Shown: positions 47,456-59,900 of the stretch, piece by piece
Layout of the letters: each line of letters begins with the position of its first letter
How positions within the stretch are numbered: position 1 is the first letter of the stretch
NCBI GenBank assembly: GCA_016800925.1
Contig: JABCPU010000191.1
Span: forward strand, 61,114 to 125,113
DNA: 64,000 bases
Source of the DNA: Suillus spraguei
Taxonomy: Eukaryota > Basidiomycota > Agaricomycetes > Boletales > Suillaceae
Direction: 5' to 3'
Position numbers and translations under genes: made by a program
The notes under the pieces: generated by a model
Told to the model about the DNA's origin: nothing
The model's database searches: none
What the model saw: the letters and a program-made list of their open reading frames with translations, nothing else

Positions 47456-47992
47456 ACTGGAGGATCAGGGCAAGTGAATTCGCGGGAGAGAAAGGAAGCA
47501 AGCGGAAGGCAGGCTTTTAGGTAAGGTGAACGCCGGTGGACTGTGACGATTGCAATACGAATAGGATGGATGAATTGGTTGAAATCGTTAAGAGTAGCGG
47601 TGTGATGATGGGGGGAAGGAGGAAACAAGGGGAAAAAATGAACTTGCGATGTTTATATTCACTTTTCAACATATGACGCACGGGACTTCGAGGTTGGAAT
47701 ACTGGAAACCCAATAAAATATGATGAAAGAAGCCTAGCTTTCACATTGCACACCCCATTTTAGGTCGGTCGCTGCCCAGATTTGGCAACTACTCAAGTTC
47801 GGCGTAAATAGGATATACACCTCGAGGGCATTCCATGTTCCAAAGCTGCTCTCGTTTGCGACTTCTTGGGTCCACTATTTCTTCTGTTCCAGCGCGATAT
47901 TGACAGAGAATTAAGCTTTAAGAAGCATAGACGAAGACCGGCGAAAATCATCGTGTCAAACTGACGATCCAGAACTCATTCAATGGCTCCAA
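47456..47992. other. Intergenic region
   Basis: Upstream region of the RRM gene; no distinct element recognised. Confidence 0.4.
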
Positions 47993-48771
47993 GTGGTTTC
48001 TGAGACCATGCCAACGACAAAAAGGAACCAGACTAGTACTTCCGATAACAGGTGTGCCACTGGTCCAGCATCTGTTCCACGCTGCTTGGAAACAGACGAC
48101 TATAAGAGTGCCAAAAAGACCAAACCAAGCGCAGTGACTGGCAAGGGCGCTGACAGAAGCAGGTCCTGCGAATCCGAGTCCTGTCAGATGATAACGAAGA
48201 CGACTGAAAGCGAATTGGGCGAGCAGCAAAATATGGACTTGCTTGAACCCTGGTTCAACCTGACCCGTACTACGGTGTTCGAGTAATATTATTGTTAAAG
48301 TACCATGAAGGAAACCTTTTGGTGGCGGTGTTGAAGAGAGAAGTAGAGTGGCTGTGCCAATCTACGAGACTTTATCTTTTCGTGGTCAATTCCCTGAGGC
48401 CCCTTTACACCTTGACGTCAATACCAACGTTCCTTCTCACGGCTCTGTTGTTTTCTTTTGAAACAGTAGACGGCTCATGGTCTCCAATGACGAAACCCTG
48501 GTTCATGGATCGCATCAATACGATCTGGTCAGCGGTCGGTCATCCAATCATGCCCGGGCACGCTTTCCGCATTGGTGGGGCCACGGAACTTCTCTCAGAA
48601 GGTGTCCACCCCGATATCGTAGCAACGCAGGACCGTTGGAAATCAAGAGCATTCCTTGACTACTGGCATCAGATTGAATCCGTCTTCCTTTATTTATTGC
48701 TACTGCTTCATCTGCCCATCGTCCCCGCTCCATCGTCGTCGTCTTCGCTCTGTACCCTCTTAGACTTATAG
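47993..48771 (+). pseudogene. Tyrosine recombinase (Crypton/YR-like), C-terminal part
   Basis: From about 48490 the frame reads PWFMDRINTIWSAVGHP, GHAFRIGGATELLSEGVHPD and DRWKSRAFLDYWHQ, the C-terminal catalytic part of a fungal tyrosine recombinase: HxxR box (HAFR), the conserved Trp after it, and a candidate nucleophile Tyr in LDYW. The first catalytic Arg box is not found; the preceding piece (48292-48480) is only weakly similar. A polar frame at 47993-48286 (MVSETMPTTKRNQT) could be an N-terminal exon, but this is unproven. These recombinase genes are common, often domesticated or transposon-borne, in Agaricomycetes. Confidence 0.6.
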
Positions 48772-49065
48772 TAATCCAATCATATGCACATTGCACCTTC
48801 ACAATGCCTCTCTCATGTCTCGTGTTGTGTCTGGGTCGGGCTCTCGAAGAGACACTGGACTCGTATTCGAGCCGTGCTCCAGGTATGGTTTGGTCTCGTT
48901 TTCTCTTCTTCCTCTGCGGTCCCCTCCATCCCACACCTCGAGACTCGATCACAACACGCTCTGAGGGTCTGTCCCCTTTGCGTCCGGTTCTCTCAAAAAA
49001 CCTTTTCTCAATCCCCAATAACCCGGACTCAGACTGCTCCTCCCAGACCACGCACACAAGCGCAG

Positions 49066-49117
49066 TCTGGCAGAGGCCAGACCCTCCCCACCACCACGAA
49101 AGCGAAGCTTTCGTGGT
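49066..49117. repeat. Two adjacent perfect hairpins
   Basis: TCTGGC-AGAG-GCCAGA (49066-49081) and ACCACGAAAGC-GAA-GCTTTCGTGGT (49093-49117, eleven pairs). They lie about 300 bp after the tyrosine recombinase fragment and could mark an element end or a transcription/terminator-like structure; nothing else supports either. Confidence 0.6.
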
Positions 49118-50339
49118 AAATCACTAACTTGACACTTCACTCATCATACTGACCTCATCTCGCGTCCCACAATCACATCTAATATAATAAAGCACGCATA
49201 ACCGCCGGGTCGGGTGCTATTGCGTCCACCCCGTCATGCTGTGTTGTTTTTTGCGCATGTGTTGCGAACGCTGATGTCATCCTTTGTGTTATCGCTGGCC
49301 ATCGACCTCTGTGGCGTCGTCGGTCCTCAGAACGGAAGCAGGTATCAAATTGACAAAGAGAGTTACTGGCGGTACGACGGCTTCATCGCCACACCGGAAA
49401 TGGGTGATATTTGTGTCAATGTGTTCACTTTTGGTGCCAACGCCACAGATCTGTTGAAGACGACATTTATCTATTGGATGGATGCGAGGACAACTGTTGG
49501 ACCTATCATTGATGACGATGGCAAGTCTGCGCATTCTCTTCATCTCTTTGCCAATGATGTCACTTTCCAATGACCTTTGCTGTGCAATCAGCAATCGTCC
49601 ATGAAATTCATCAATACTGTTAGGAGGAATTACCTTCATAGGTTTGAGAGATTTTCGGCAGGCAGATCCCATTTTCAGCGGAACAGGAGAGACCGCGACT
49701 CTCGCATCGTCTGTAAAGTCATGGACATCATGACATAGCATTCGCATATCGAGTCTCATCACAGCAATTTGGGCCACGGAGACCCGCAATTCACCGCTTT
49801 CGTAGATCGTATTGGCGACCATTGAATCTTAGTCGACCCATCCCGGAGTACCTCCTTATCGCCTAGATCTCAAACAAAACTGCATCCCCAGTTCTCGATG
49901 CATTCGAAAGGCACTGCATTCACTGCATCAACTTTCCGTTACATGAGTGGGAACGCGAAAGTTTCTTCAGGAGCAAATATTACTGTACAAGACACATTTC
50001 AGAGTGGCTATGCATTGCAAGTATCACAGTATGCCGTCCGAGAGTCGACCGAAGGCGTGTCCTTGTAACACGTGTATACGAAATACATTCACTTTCTCTT
50101 CGTAGAAACGACCAACAATAGTATTTCGTCTCCACTCTCTCCTTTTCTACCTTCATCCTTCCTCACGTACACGGCCTCAACTACAAAGCCAGGTTGGCAT
50201 CAAAAATACGTCTAGGGCTCGTGAGTGCTAGCACCGGGCCGCGCGTTGCCAACGGCTCGCTCAACAATTCGCACCGAAGATGAGGGAGAATTCCAAGGCG
50301 TCACGACATAAACTGAATATTACGGAAGACAAGGCGACA
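49118..50339. other. Unassigned region
   Basis: Overlapping open stretches exist on both strands (plus 49214-49573; minus 49289-49822, 177 codons) without recognisable domains; they cannot both be genes and neither is supported. The rest shows nothing recognisable. Confidence 0.3.
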
Positions 50340-53300
50340 TCAGTTGTAGTTACCTTGAATTGCTGAAACACTGACCTTCACAAATTTCTGCCCTTCAGAT
50401 AAGACGACAAGGCAAGACTGCAAACCCTTCAAACACCACTGCATTTCCAGCCAGGCGATAATGTGATCATTCCAAAAAGCCTGGAATATATGATCGAGTG
50501 CGTCATCCCATGGATTAGGGACACGCGAGAGATGTACGACCCAGCTCTGACAGGCGTACTTGAGAGCTTCGGAAGCTGTTCGACTGCGTTCCAGTGCTCC
50601 GTTTGCGAAACTCCCGAAGGCATTCATAGCATGAATTATCTCCCTGTCTGGTAGAGAAGACCTTCTGGTATTGCAGAGATAGAATGATGCTGGTGTCTTA
50701 ATGCCAGGAAAACCGGAAACATCAAGAAATCTGGCAAGGTCTTGAACTGCTGGATTACTTGAAAAGCTGGCAGATGCCTGGTAATGATCTCGTTGATTGC
50801 CTCCAATGTCCCCAAGAATTCTTCTACTGTCACCCAGACGGAGGCCGCAGGAGTGGACTGCCATGCTTGACCATGGGGAGTCTGCAGCCAGTCTCGTCCT
50901 CCCTGGGTCTGCAGCCAGTCTCGTCCTCCCTGGGTCTGCAGCCAGTCTCGTCCTCCCTGGTCTGTCTGCAGCCAGTCTCGTCCTCCATGGGTCTGCAGCC
51001 AGTCTTGTCCTCCCTGGGTCTGCAGCCACCCTCGTCCTCCCTGGGTCTGCAGCCATCCTCGTCCTCCCTGGGTCTGCAGCAACCCTCGTCCTCCCTGGGT
51101 CTGCAGCCACCCTCGTACTCCATGAGTCTGCAGCCACTTCCGTCCTCCATGGGTCTGCAGCCAGTCTTGTCCTCCCTCGGTCTGCAGCCAGTCTCGTCCT
51201 CCCTGGGCCTGCAGCCAGTCTCGCCCTCCATGGGTCTGCAGCCAGTCCCGTCCTCCCTCTGTCTGCACCCAGTCTCGTCCTCCCTCGGTCCGCAGCCAGT
51301 CTCGTCCTCCCTCGGTCCGCAGCCAGGTTCGTCCTCCCTCGGTCCGCAGCCAGTCTCGTCCTCCCTCGGTCTGCAGCCAGTCTCGTACTCCGTGAGTCTG
51401 CAGCCAGTCTCGTCCTCCCTGGGTCTGCAGCCAGTCTCGTCCCCCTGGATCTGCAGCCAGTCTCGTCCTCCCTGAGTCTGCAGCCAGTCTCGTCCTCCCT
51501 GTGTCTGCAGCCAGTCTCGTCCTCCCGGATCTGCAGCCACCCTCGTCCTCCATGAGTCTGCAGCCAGTCCTCCAGTCTGCAGTCCCTCCCTATCTGCAGC
51601 CAGTCTCCTCCCTCTATCTGCAGCCACCCTCGTCCTCCATGGGTCTGCAGCCAGTCTCGTCCTCCCTGGGTCCGCAGCCAGTCTCGTCCTCCCTCGGTCT
51701 GCACCCAGTCTCGTCCTCCCTGGGTCTGCAGCCACTCTCGTCCTCCCTGGATCTGCAGCCACTCTCGTCCTCCTTGGTTTGCAGCCACTTTCGTCCTCCC
51801 TTGGTTTGCAGCCACTCTCGTCCTCCCTCGATCCGCAGCCACTCTCGTCCTGCCCCGGTCTGCAGCCAGGCTCGTCCTACTTCGGTCTGCAGCAAGTTTT
51901 GTCCTTCCCCGGTCTGCAGTAAGTTTCGTCCTTCCCAGGTCCGCATCCAGTCTCGTCCTCCCTGAGTCTGCAGCCAGCCTTGTCCTCCGTGGGCCTGCAT
52001 GCGGCTGTGTCCTCCGTAGGTCTCTCGTGCTTCCTGGGTCCACACCGGCTTTCGTGCCTGGGTCATGCCTGTCTGCGGCAGGGATAGTCCCTGGGTGTGC
52101 AGCCAGTCCCGTCCTCCCTTGGTTTGCAGCCAATCTCGTCCTCCCCTCCTCTGCAGCCAGTCTCGTCCTTCCTCTGTCTGTAGCCAGTCTAGTCCTCCCT
52201 GGGTCTGCACCCAGTCTCGTCCTCCCTGGGTCTGCAGCCAGTCTCGTCCTCCCTGGATCTGCAGCCAGTCTCGTCCTCCCTGGGTCTGCAGCCAGTCTCG
52301 CCCTCCTTGTGTCTGCAGCCAGTCTCGTCCTCCCTCTATCCGCAGCCAGTCTCGTCCTCCCTCTATCTGCAGCCAGTCTCGTCCTCCCTCTATCTGCAGC
52401 CAGTCTCCTCCCTCTAGCTGCAGCCATTCTTGTCCTCCCCTTGTCTGCAGCCAGTATTGTCCTCCCTCAGTCTGCAGCCAGTCTCGTGTTCCCTCAGTCT
52501 GCAGCCAGTCTCGTCCTCCCTGGGTCTGCAGCCAGTCTCGTCCTCCCTGGGTCCGCAGCAGCCACTCTCGTGCTCCCCGGGTCTGCAGCCACTCTCGTGC
52601 TCCCTGTGTCTGCAGCCAGTCTTGTGCCCCCTGGGTCTGCAGCCAGTCTTCTCCTCCCTGGGTCTGCAGCCAGTATCGTCCTCCTTGTATCTGCAGCCAG
52701 GCATACCCGTCCACAGTCCCCAGCCAAGGTTGTAAATCTGAAGTACGGTCTCCTCGAAGCCACAACATACAGATGACAGATGACAGTGGCTCTGGTGGCC
52801 GGACAAGGAAAGCTAACGAATCTTTTAACCTACGGGGGTCATTGGGCTGCATAGCTTTGCTTTGCTTCTTCAGTTCTGAGAGGGCATCCAAGAGGGCCGT
52901 GCTTTCTGGAATCTCTTTCACCATTAAGCGGAAGGCGGAATCAGCGAGTAGAGAGTGAGGTGATGTGATATTGTGTACTTGAGGGAAGCCGCAGTTTGAG
53001 GGGTCGGAAGCATAGTCGCGAATGGACGAATGATAGATATTCACGGGGAGAGTGCAGTCTGTAGGAATATCCATGACAGACCGCAGCTGTATCAGCGTTG
53101 TCTGCACATCCCTGCCCAATCCAGGGCCAAGAAGTGTTGAGATTTGTGAGATGGGCAGAGGGTCCGTGAGGGCAGCAACGAGGGACAAGTGCAGGTATGC
53201 CCGCTCGGGGTCGGCACACGTGGAGAGGATACAATCATATAACTTGTACACCTCCGTTCCTGGTAGCAACTTGTTGGTTAGCTTGAGCATCAGTTGTAGC

Positions 53301-54305
53301 CGATCATGGGGATCATTGTCTTCAGCGTCGATAATGAATTTCATCATCGTAGACGCCACGATGAAACGTCTACCTGCTCGGCTCGCCAGCTTCGCAAGGT
53401 CAGCCTCCGATGGCTGAGGGAAACAGGGATGGCGACTTTCCAGCTCTTTGAAGGAATGCCGCAAGAAAGTACAAATGTCGTTGTCAACGTCTGCACCGTC
53501 TAACGAGATAATGCCACCCTCCCCGGAAGTTCTCACGGGTATCTCATGCACCAACGGGCGCACCTTCTCATTCTGAAAGGCTTTAAAGATATGAGATTCT
53601 GAGCGACTTGTGAGCAGAATGTGGGTCACGGGAATGTCAGGGTCACGAAGAGCCTGTGCAAGAAAAATGATGAGATCGATAAGTTCGGGTTCAGACATGC
53701 ATTCATCGAGGGCATCGACAACAAATGACAAAGGCGAACATCCGCACAATCTGACTCGGAGTTTCCGGAGGGGCTGGAGAAAAAAGCCTCCATCTGGTCG
53801 CAGAGAGGCGTGTCTGGGTCTAGTAAAGCGGGATTGTTACGGATGGTTCTGTTCACATCCTGCCTGATGCTTGGAAAATTGGTTGCAAGCTGGTAGACAA
53901 GCGTCGCAAAGAAATGTCCAGCTGTGCAACGTTTAGTGTGCTTGCGCGAGAAAAAGAACGTTCCCGCCAGCCGTTTTTCGACATTCGTCTCTTCGGTCAC
54001 TTTTAGACCTCTCATATGTTCAGCTACTGTGAACGCAACGGCAGACTTTCCAACGCCAGCAGTGCCATGCAGCCAAATGAGTTGATTCTTCCCTGTGTCG
54101 TCCAGGAATCCGTAGATGTATTTGAGGAGGTCTATCCGAGTCCCTTGAAGACATTTCGGGTGGGGCTGACGCTCGCGGGAGTTGTATAGAGCACCAGTGA
54201 CAGCCACCTGAGATAGCCTTGCCCAACTTCCTTCAAGAGCTGTCAAAGAGGTTAAAGAGCGTGGGAGAGATAAGAGAGGCAGTACTGACATTGATCGTCA
54301 CTCAT
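50340..54305 (-). CDS. NACHT/STAND (NLR-like) protein with WLQTQGG repeat region; frame breaks
   Basis: ATG 54305 (MSDDQ) plus a small intron (GTCAGT to TTTGACAG) leads to GSWARLSQVAVTGALYN and CLQGTR. The NACHT core has IWLHGTAGVGKSAVA (Walker A), SFVVDALDEC (Walker B) and HILLTSRSE (sensor 1), then winged-helix-type sequence (ISQISTLLGPGLGRDV, YHSSIRDYASDP). After SVICMLWLRGDRTSDLQPWL comes the 27-bp minisatellite (WLQTQGGRD units), then AWQSTPAASVWVTVEEF and a conserved tail (KYACQSWVVHLSRVPNPWDD, WLEMQWCLKGLQSCLVVLSEG) ending at 50340. Breaks: one T missing from a T6 run near 53790, several unit-length changes inside the array, a stop at 51614, and a shift near 50665. Such proteins are thought to act in non-self recognition. 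Confidence 0.78.
50879..52705 (-). repeat. 27-bp minisatellite, about 65-70 units, inside the NACHT gene
   Basis: Each unit contains CTGCAGCCAGTCTCGTCC on the plus strand followed by a TCCCTGGGT-type variable part. On the minus strand the unit encodes WLQTQGGRD in one frame, LAADPGRTR in the second and GCRPREDET in the third. No frame on either strand meets a stop in the consensus unit. Most units are 27 bp, some are shorter (around 51560-51620), and an unrelated insert lies at about 51990-52085. WLQTQGG is the genuine frame because it joins both flanking NACHT-protein segments. Confidence 0.92.
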
Positions 54306-55312
54306 TGACGAAGGTTGCGATATACGAGATGCAACGAACCAACTGAAAGTACTAGCTGGGTTCGAGGTCATAAATGATCTTGGCGATAGTCATCTAGAAG
54401 AATGACATACAAGGATCTGAGTCAGAGCTTGTAAGTTGTGACAAGACTTAGGTCGCGGAGACGATCCAGTTGTTGATTGATGAAGAGTGCGGAGTGTAAT
54501 GGACGGATGGATATTTGAATCTATTCTGCTATGGAAAGTTCACTGGATGGTTGTGAGATGTATTTGAAGGACGTGTGGGCGCTTGTCGTCCAGTGAGATA
54601 TCAGAGGCTGCCATATTAGGCTATGGCACTGCACAGCCAGTCACAGATCCACGTCGGGAATGAGTTAGAGGTGAACTGGAAATCGAGAGAGATGTGCGCC
54701 GTCATATGATTTTGACTGATTGCATTACTATCAGATAGGAGAGGAGTGTTGAAACGAGTACATTCCTTTATGCAAATGCTGATGACATTTACGACTCTAT
54801 GGCAACCTATTTAAAGATCCGTTCTGCATTTCACGCGTTGCAACTGCAAGCCGTTGAAATCTAAATTAAGAATTTCCCACACACTGCGTGAATACTGCGG
54901 CCCTCGAAACCATCAAATCAGGGCCAGTGCAGCAGTGTTTGAAGCGCCAATGGTGCGCCAGGCATGCTGGCGGGTATATCCGGTGGCTAACCAGTGCCGC
55001 CCCCATGATCATATGGCTAGTTGCCAAATATATCCAATTTTCGCAAGCTGAGCACATGATCACATTACATCATAGCTGTGCTGCATTGACTAAGGAACAA
55101 TAGCGTAAATATGTGTTGCCTTGTTGAGCATTATCATTTTCCTTCATGTCTTCAATTAAGAGGCTATTTGATAGAGCCTGGAAGTAGCTCAGCGAGTGTA
55201 ATAGAACAGCGCTAATATTAGGTACAACAAGTGAGCTGCAAGAACGATTCAAGAGACTACAGAAATACATACCTTACCTTCCGTGACACCACTTGCTTGC
55301 TGCATGCCTCTT
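54306..55312. other. Upstream region of the NACHT gene
   Basis: No gene or repeat was recognised; it must contain the promoter of the minus-strand NACHT gene. Confidence 0.4.
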
Positions 55313-55787
55313 TGTTACGAACTGGGGTGGCGTCACCAGCGACAGTGAAAAGACACAGACAGTCTGCTGGGAGGTTCTTACAATGCCTAAAAGAGGGCAA
55401 GGTGAAAGTACAAGGAATGCGTTCCAAGTACGATCAAGGGTTCGGCCTCAAAGACAAGTCTAAGAGGTTCTACAAGAACAGAGACTAAGGCTAAGGAGTG
55501 CTTAGACTTAGAGACGATTCAAGACGACTTAGGTTGGAGGCCTAAGTGAAGGAAGTTCCAGGTAAAACCCAGTAAGATTAAAGTAAAGTTTCTACTACAA
55601 GTACAACGTGCTTAAATAGACCCATATGTGTGCACGGACCAAGAGAGGCATGAGAAAGTAAGTGCGTATCCAAAATAGGAAGGCAACTATAGTACAAATG
55701 CATTGAGCATATGAGTCAGAGTCATGTTACGTAATGTACAACATAAAGAGAGGAAGAGAATAAATAGGGGCACGTACGATTGTAACA
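55313..55787 (-). mobile_element. Solo LTR (Ty3-type family 1), reverse orientation
   Basis: 475 bp bounded by TGTTAC and GTAACA, flanked by the 5-bp duplication CTCTT (55308-55312 and 55788-55792). It is the reverse complement of the LTRs at 58475-58940 and 60707-61179, including the ACTTTAATCTT transcript-start motif. With no internal region it is the usual product of LTR-LTR recombination. Confidence 0.92.
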
Positions 55788-56611
55788 CTCTTCGCTAAAA
55801 ATCATGGAATACATCTTTATTTCACTACCATTCTCGCTATGTATTCTGGTGTAAAGATTCAACCTGACCTGGGCTGTAGATAAACTACCTCCTAAGTTAG
55901 TATGTATGTGTGGTTTTGTGCTCCATCTAGTCTGCTTCACTTGTGAAACAAGAGCGTTTGACCCTAAATGGGGATGCCCATTAGTATGGTTAAGTTCGTG
56001 TCAAACCAATGTGCGAATGTTGCGTCATAGTCAGCGGTAAGTTGCCACGGTCAGTGATGATGCCACCGGAACTAGCGTTGTATGTGGCGGTGCTACCATA
56101 GTTGAGTTAAAGTCAGTAACAGTAATGTCGAGTGAGTGGTGGCGAGTGATGATATCAGCGGTAGTGGTAAGGTTGCGAGCAGTGCAAAGAAACAGCAAAG
56201 AAGGCCACGGTACTTTCAGTGGTAAAGTAGCGGTGCGTGAGAAGTTCAATAAAAATAGCAATCAAGAGTCCAGCAGTATGCCAGCGGTAACGGTGAAAGA
56301 GCGAGATTGATTAATGAGTGGTAATGAACTTTAAAGACTAAGTCTACTACTGGGTAAATCCAGAGCTAGACAATAATCCTGACCTATAGTATGTGCAATG
56401 GGGTAAAATCAGGTACTGTATCGTGCGGGGTACGTGGTGCTTATATCCTAAATCATATGTATTCGGAATACTCTAGGCGAGATCAGTAGCGCTCAAGTAC
56501 AGTAACCGCCATATGTAAACATAGCACAAGGCGCTGCGGCAGGAGGCGACATGTAATAAGACTTGCCGTGGAATCAGTGATAACAAACATAAAACAAACA
56601 ACACACCAAAT
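55788..56611. other. Unassigned region, possibly LTR family 2
   Basis: No gene recognised. The right-hand part may be the rest of the reverse-oriented LTR of family 2 whose first 200 bp are at 56612-56814; its end could not be fixed. 56030-56180 is rich in GTGGTGGCG/GATGATG-like repeats. Confidence 0.3.
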
Positions 56612-56814
56612 GGAGCTATGTGGATGCGGCAAGGACATGGGAGGACATCGGTATGTGGAACGTGGTGCAGCAATTGGTATGGTGTGCGGTAAGCGTGGGA
56701 TGCCACTGGGAGTGCTAAAGGGGTAAGACGGCCATGGACAAGTGGTAACTCCTATAGATGTGAGACGAGTGTCAAAAGATAGGGTTTCAAGCCTAGCACC
56801 AATATGTCGTTACA
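56612..56814 (-). mobile_element. LTR fragment, family 2, reverse orientation
   Basis: The reverse complement begins TGTAACGACATATTGGTGCT and matches 60508-60706 over its whole length at roughly 85-90 percent by eye. It lies just before the decayed pol region. The two family-2 pieces face in opposite directions, so they are not the two LTRs of one simple insertion. Confidence 0.75.
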
Positions 56815-56919
56815 CTGGACTCAGATGCATACCAGACACCAACATCCCCCACGACCATTAACAACATTTCTTCTCTCTCAGACCTTCCATTTTCAGACCC
56901 TGATTTTAGTTCCATCTCT

Positions 56920-59900
56920 GTGACAGACTGCTTGGACTCGCCTCATAGTACCTTCTCACACATTGATTCCCAATCCGTAGCAAACACTGATACCTCGAGT
57001 TCATGGGTTGACATCTCAGACTCAGTAGATCATAGCATTCGTACAAATAGCTCTATTGCCACACTAAGTCTTGTATCTACTAGTGAATCTAAGCCCTCTT
57101 CTGACTGCTACCCTGGAGAAAGCAAACAAGAAATTGTTGACCTTTACGCCATTTTAGAAAATGATCACGCAACTGACCACATGCCTGAAAGTATCCCGTT
57201 CATCACTCAAGTAATCCTATATGGACCAGGAGTGAAGACATCATGTTTCCAGGCAAACGTCAATGACGGAGCTATGATCAACACAATCAACATGAAGACA
57301 TTCAATCGAGCCTCAAAATACCTCAAGAAACTTACCTGATCAATGCACATCCTCTGCATGGCAAATGGCACTGAAGTACCGTCACACGGAGTTTGGACGG
57401 GAACATTCCAATGGAACAAGGTGAAAGTCTGCACGTCATTCAAAGTCTTCAATGGAGGTGGCATTGGGAACATACTGATCGGAAAGCCCCTTCTAGAACA
57501 ATTACAGGCCAGACACGACTACGGAACCGATACCATCATTATCCCAGCATCACCACAACTGTACATAATCAAGAACATCGCTAACACCCCCACTGCACCA
57601 TGTCCCAAACCAACTGTACATAGCCCGCAAAATATAATCCCTCAAAACCTTAATAACGAACCTCAAGTACATATGAATGACTCCGTTTTCTTAACTGTCA
57701 CTCTTCCCTCAAACCCTAAGCCTCACACCTCAATATCTGACCATATATCTACTAACAAACACTTTATATTTGCAGTTTCCTTGCATTGCACTTAAGAACG
57801 AATCAAACACTACATGGATGTGCTATCCCATGCAGGAGCTAATGTGGTCATCACCAATTGCAAACCACAATTAACCCTAGCAATGGACAACACGATGGAT
57901 ACGACATGCTCACCCACCATATACTCAGTAAACGATCATGCACCAATGGACCCACCATCATCCACACTGGTATGGCCCATACTGGAGGACCTGGAAGACC
58001 AAAACCTCGGTGAAATACCTGAGTTTCCACAACCGTCACTAACAACAGGTATATTTTCAAGACACTGACCCATTCAAGCCAGAATGAGTCGCAGAGATCC
58101 TTCAGCAAGTCAAGATTGGTGATGACATTACTCCAGAACAATGAAAACAGATGCATGACCTCTGCACAGAGTTTGCTGACACTTTTGCATTGGCAGTCAG
58201 CAAAGTATTCCTGGTGGACTTCAAGATTTTCAAACTCACTTTCCCAGAAGGCATGAAATTCAACACCAAGGTAAACCAATGGCCCCTGACGCCTCCTCAA
58301 TGCGTGTTCTTATATGAATGACTAAACAAACTGGAAACTGCGGGTATTATCCATCACATCACCCCAGAAGATGTCAAGGCCGCCAGCCCCACAGTACTCA
58401 CTCAGAAGGTGCATAGGTTGGGAAGCCTACCCCTAGAAGAACTCTTACATCGCGTCAATGATCAATGCGCCAAGTGTTACAGTTGTACGTGCCCCTATTC
58501 ATTTTCCCTTTATCTTCTTACTTGTATATCATGACTTGACTCATATGCTCAATGCATCTGTACAACACATGCCTTCCTTATTAGGATACACAGTTACATT
58601 CTCACGGTTACCTGGTCTGTGCGCACATATCTACCTATATAAGCACAGTGTACTTGTAGTAGTTCTTTACTTTAATCTTACTGGGTTTTACCTGGAACTT
58701 CCTTCGCTTAGGTCTCCAACCTAAGTCGTCCTTGAATCGTCTCTAAGTCTAAGCACTCCTTAGCCTTAGTCTCTATTCTCGTAGAACCTCTTAGACTTGT
58801 CTTTGAGGCCGAACCCTTGATCATACTCGGAACGCGTTCCTTGTACTTTCACCTTGTCCTCTTCTGGACATTGTAGAACTTCCCAGCAGACCGGCTGTGT
58901 CTTTTCACTGTCGCTGGTGATGCCATCCCAGTTCATAACACCAAGCACAGACTACCAACACAAGACGATCTACCCCAGAGACCACCAAACGGGACCACCA
59001 CCATGAACAAGAGTGATGCCCCCAAATGGAGAGTATGCCAGAATTTTGCAGAAATCAATCGTGCCAGCCAGATACCACCATTACCTCAAGGTGACATTTG
59101 AGTGAAACAACAATGTCTAAGCGGCCATCGATGGATCAGCATAATTGACTTCACAGCAGGGTTCTACGCCATTCCAGTAGACAAAAAAACGCAACCCTAT
59201 CTAGCATTCTACATGGAAGGACGAGGTTACGACTGCTACTGTCGCATGCCATTTGGCTTAATGGGTGCTCCAACAAATTTCAGGGACATGGCTGCCATCA
59301 CGCTAAGAGATCTCATTGGATTATTGTTTGAACTTTATGTTGATGACACTGGTATGGCAGGGGACATCTTTGAGGAGAAACTAGCGCGTTTGTGCATATT
59401 CTTCGAACGAGTTCAATCAATGCGTCTCTCACTTTCACCCTCAAAGACTCAATTATTCATATCTGAAATCGTTTTTGCGGGAGCCAGAGTCAGGAAAGAT
59501 GGAATCAAGCTGGACCTATCAAAGCTAGCAGCAGTAGTAGACTGGGACATACCCAACACGGTACACAACCTTATGCAATTTCTTGGACTAACTTGCTATC
59601 TTAGATTGCTAATTAAGGACTATACAAAGAAGGCAGCACTCCTTACAGACCTTGTACGATGCTTTGGTACACCCCCATAAGGCCAACATGCAGGTTGCTT
59701 CCAATATCGACAACACCTTTGATCGACTCAGCTCAAACCACATTGGGGACCATGACACACTGAGGCGTTCATGAACCTCAAAAAGATCCTTGTTGCTGAG
59801 CCAGGTTTGAAGAGTTCATGGTTCAACAGCACACCCTTTGTCGTCACTACAGATGGATGTCAAGATGGGTTTGGCGCGATACTCAGCCAAAAGCACACCT

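Noticed and set aside
47993..48286. Separate 97-codon gene before the recombinase
   Set aside because: No domain or signal; its polar composition fits an N-terminal exon or chance. It was kept only as a possible part of the recombinase remnant.
49289..49822. 177-codon minus-strand frame
   Set aside because: No recognisable domain, no intron signals, and an equally long plus-strand frame overlaps it.
50879..52705. CRISPR-like array
   Set aside because: Units are head-to-tail without unique spacers, encode a known fungal protein repeat, and the genome is eukaryotic.
50797..52958. Long plus-strand open frames (Ser/Leu/Pro-rich or Cys/Ser/Arg-rich)
   Set aside because: They are the antisense readings of the 27-bp minisatellite, whose unit has no stop in any frame; only the minus-strand WLQTQGG frame joins real NACHT-protein sequence on both sides.
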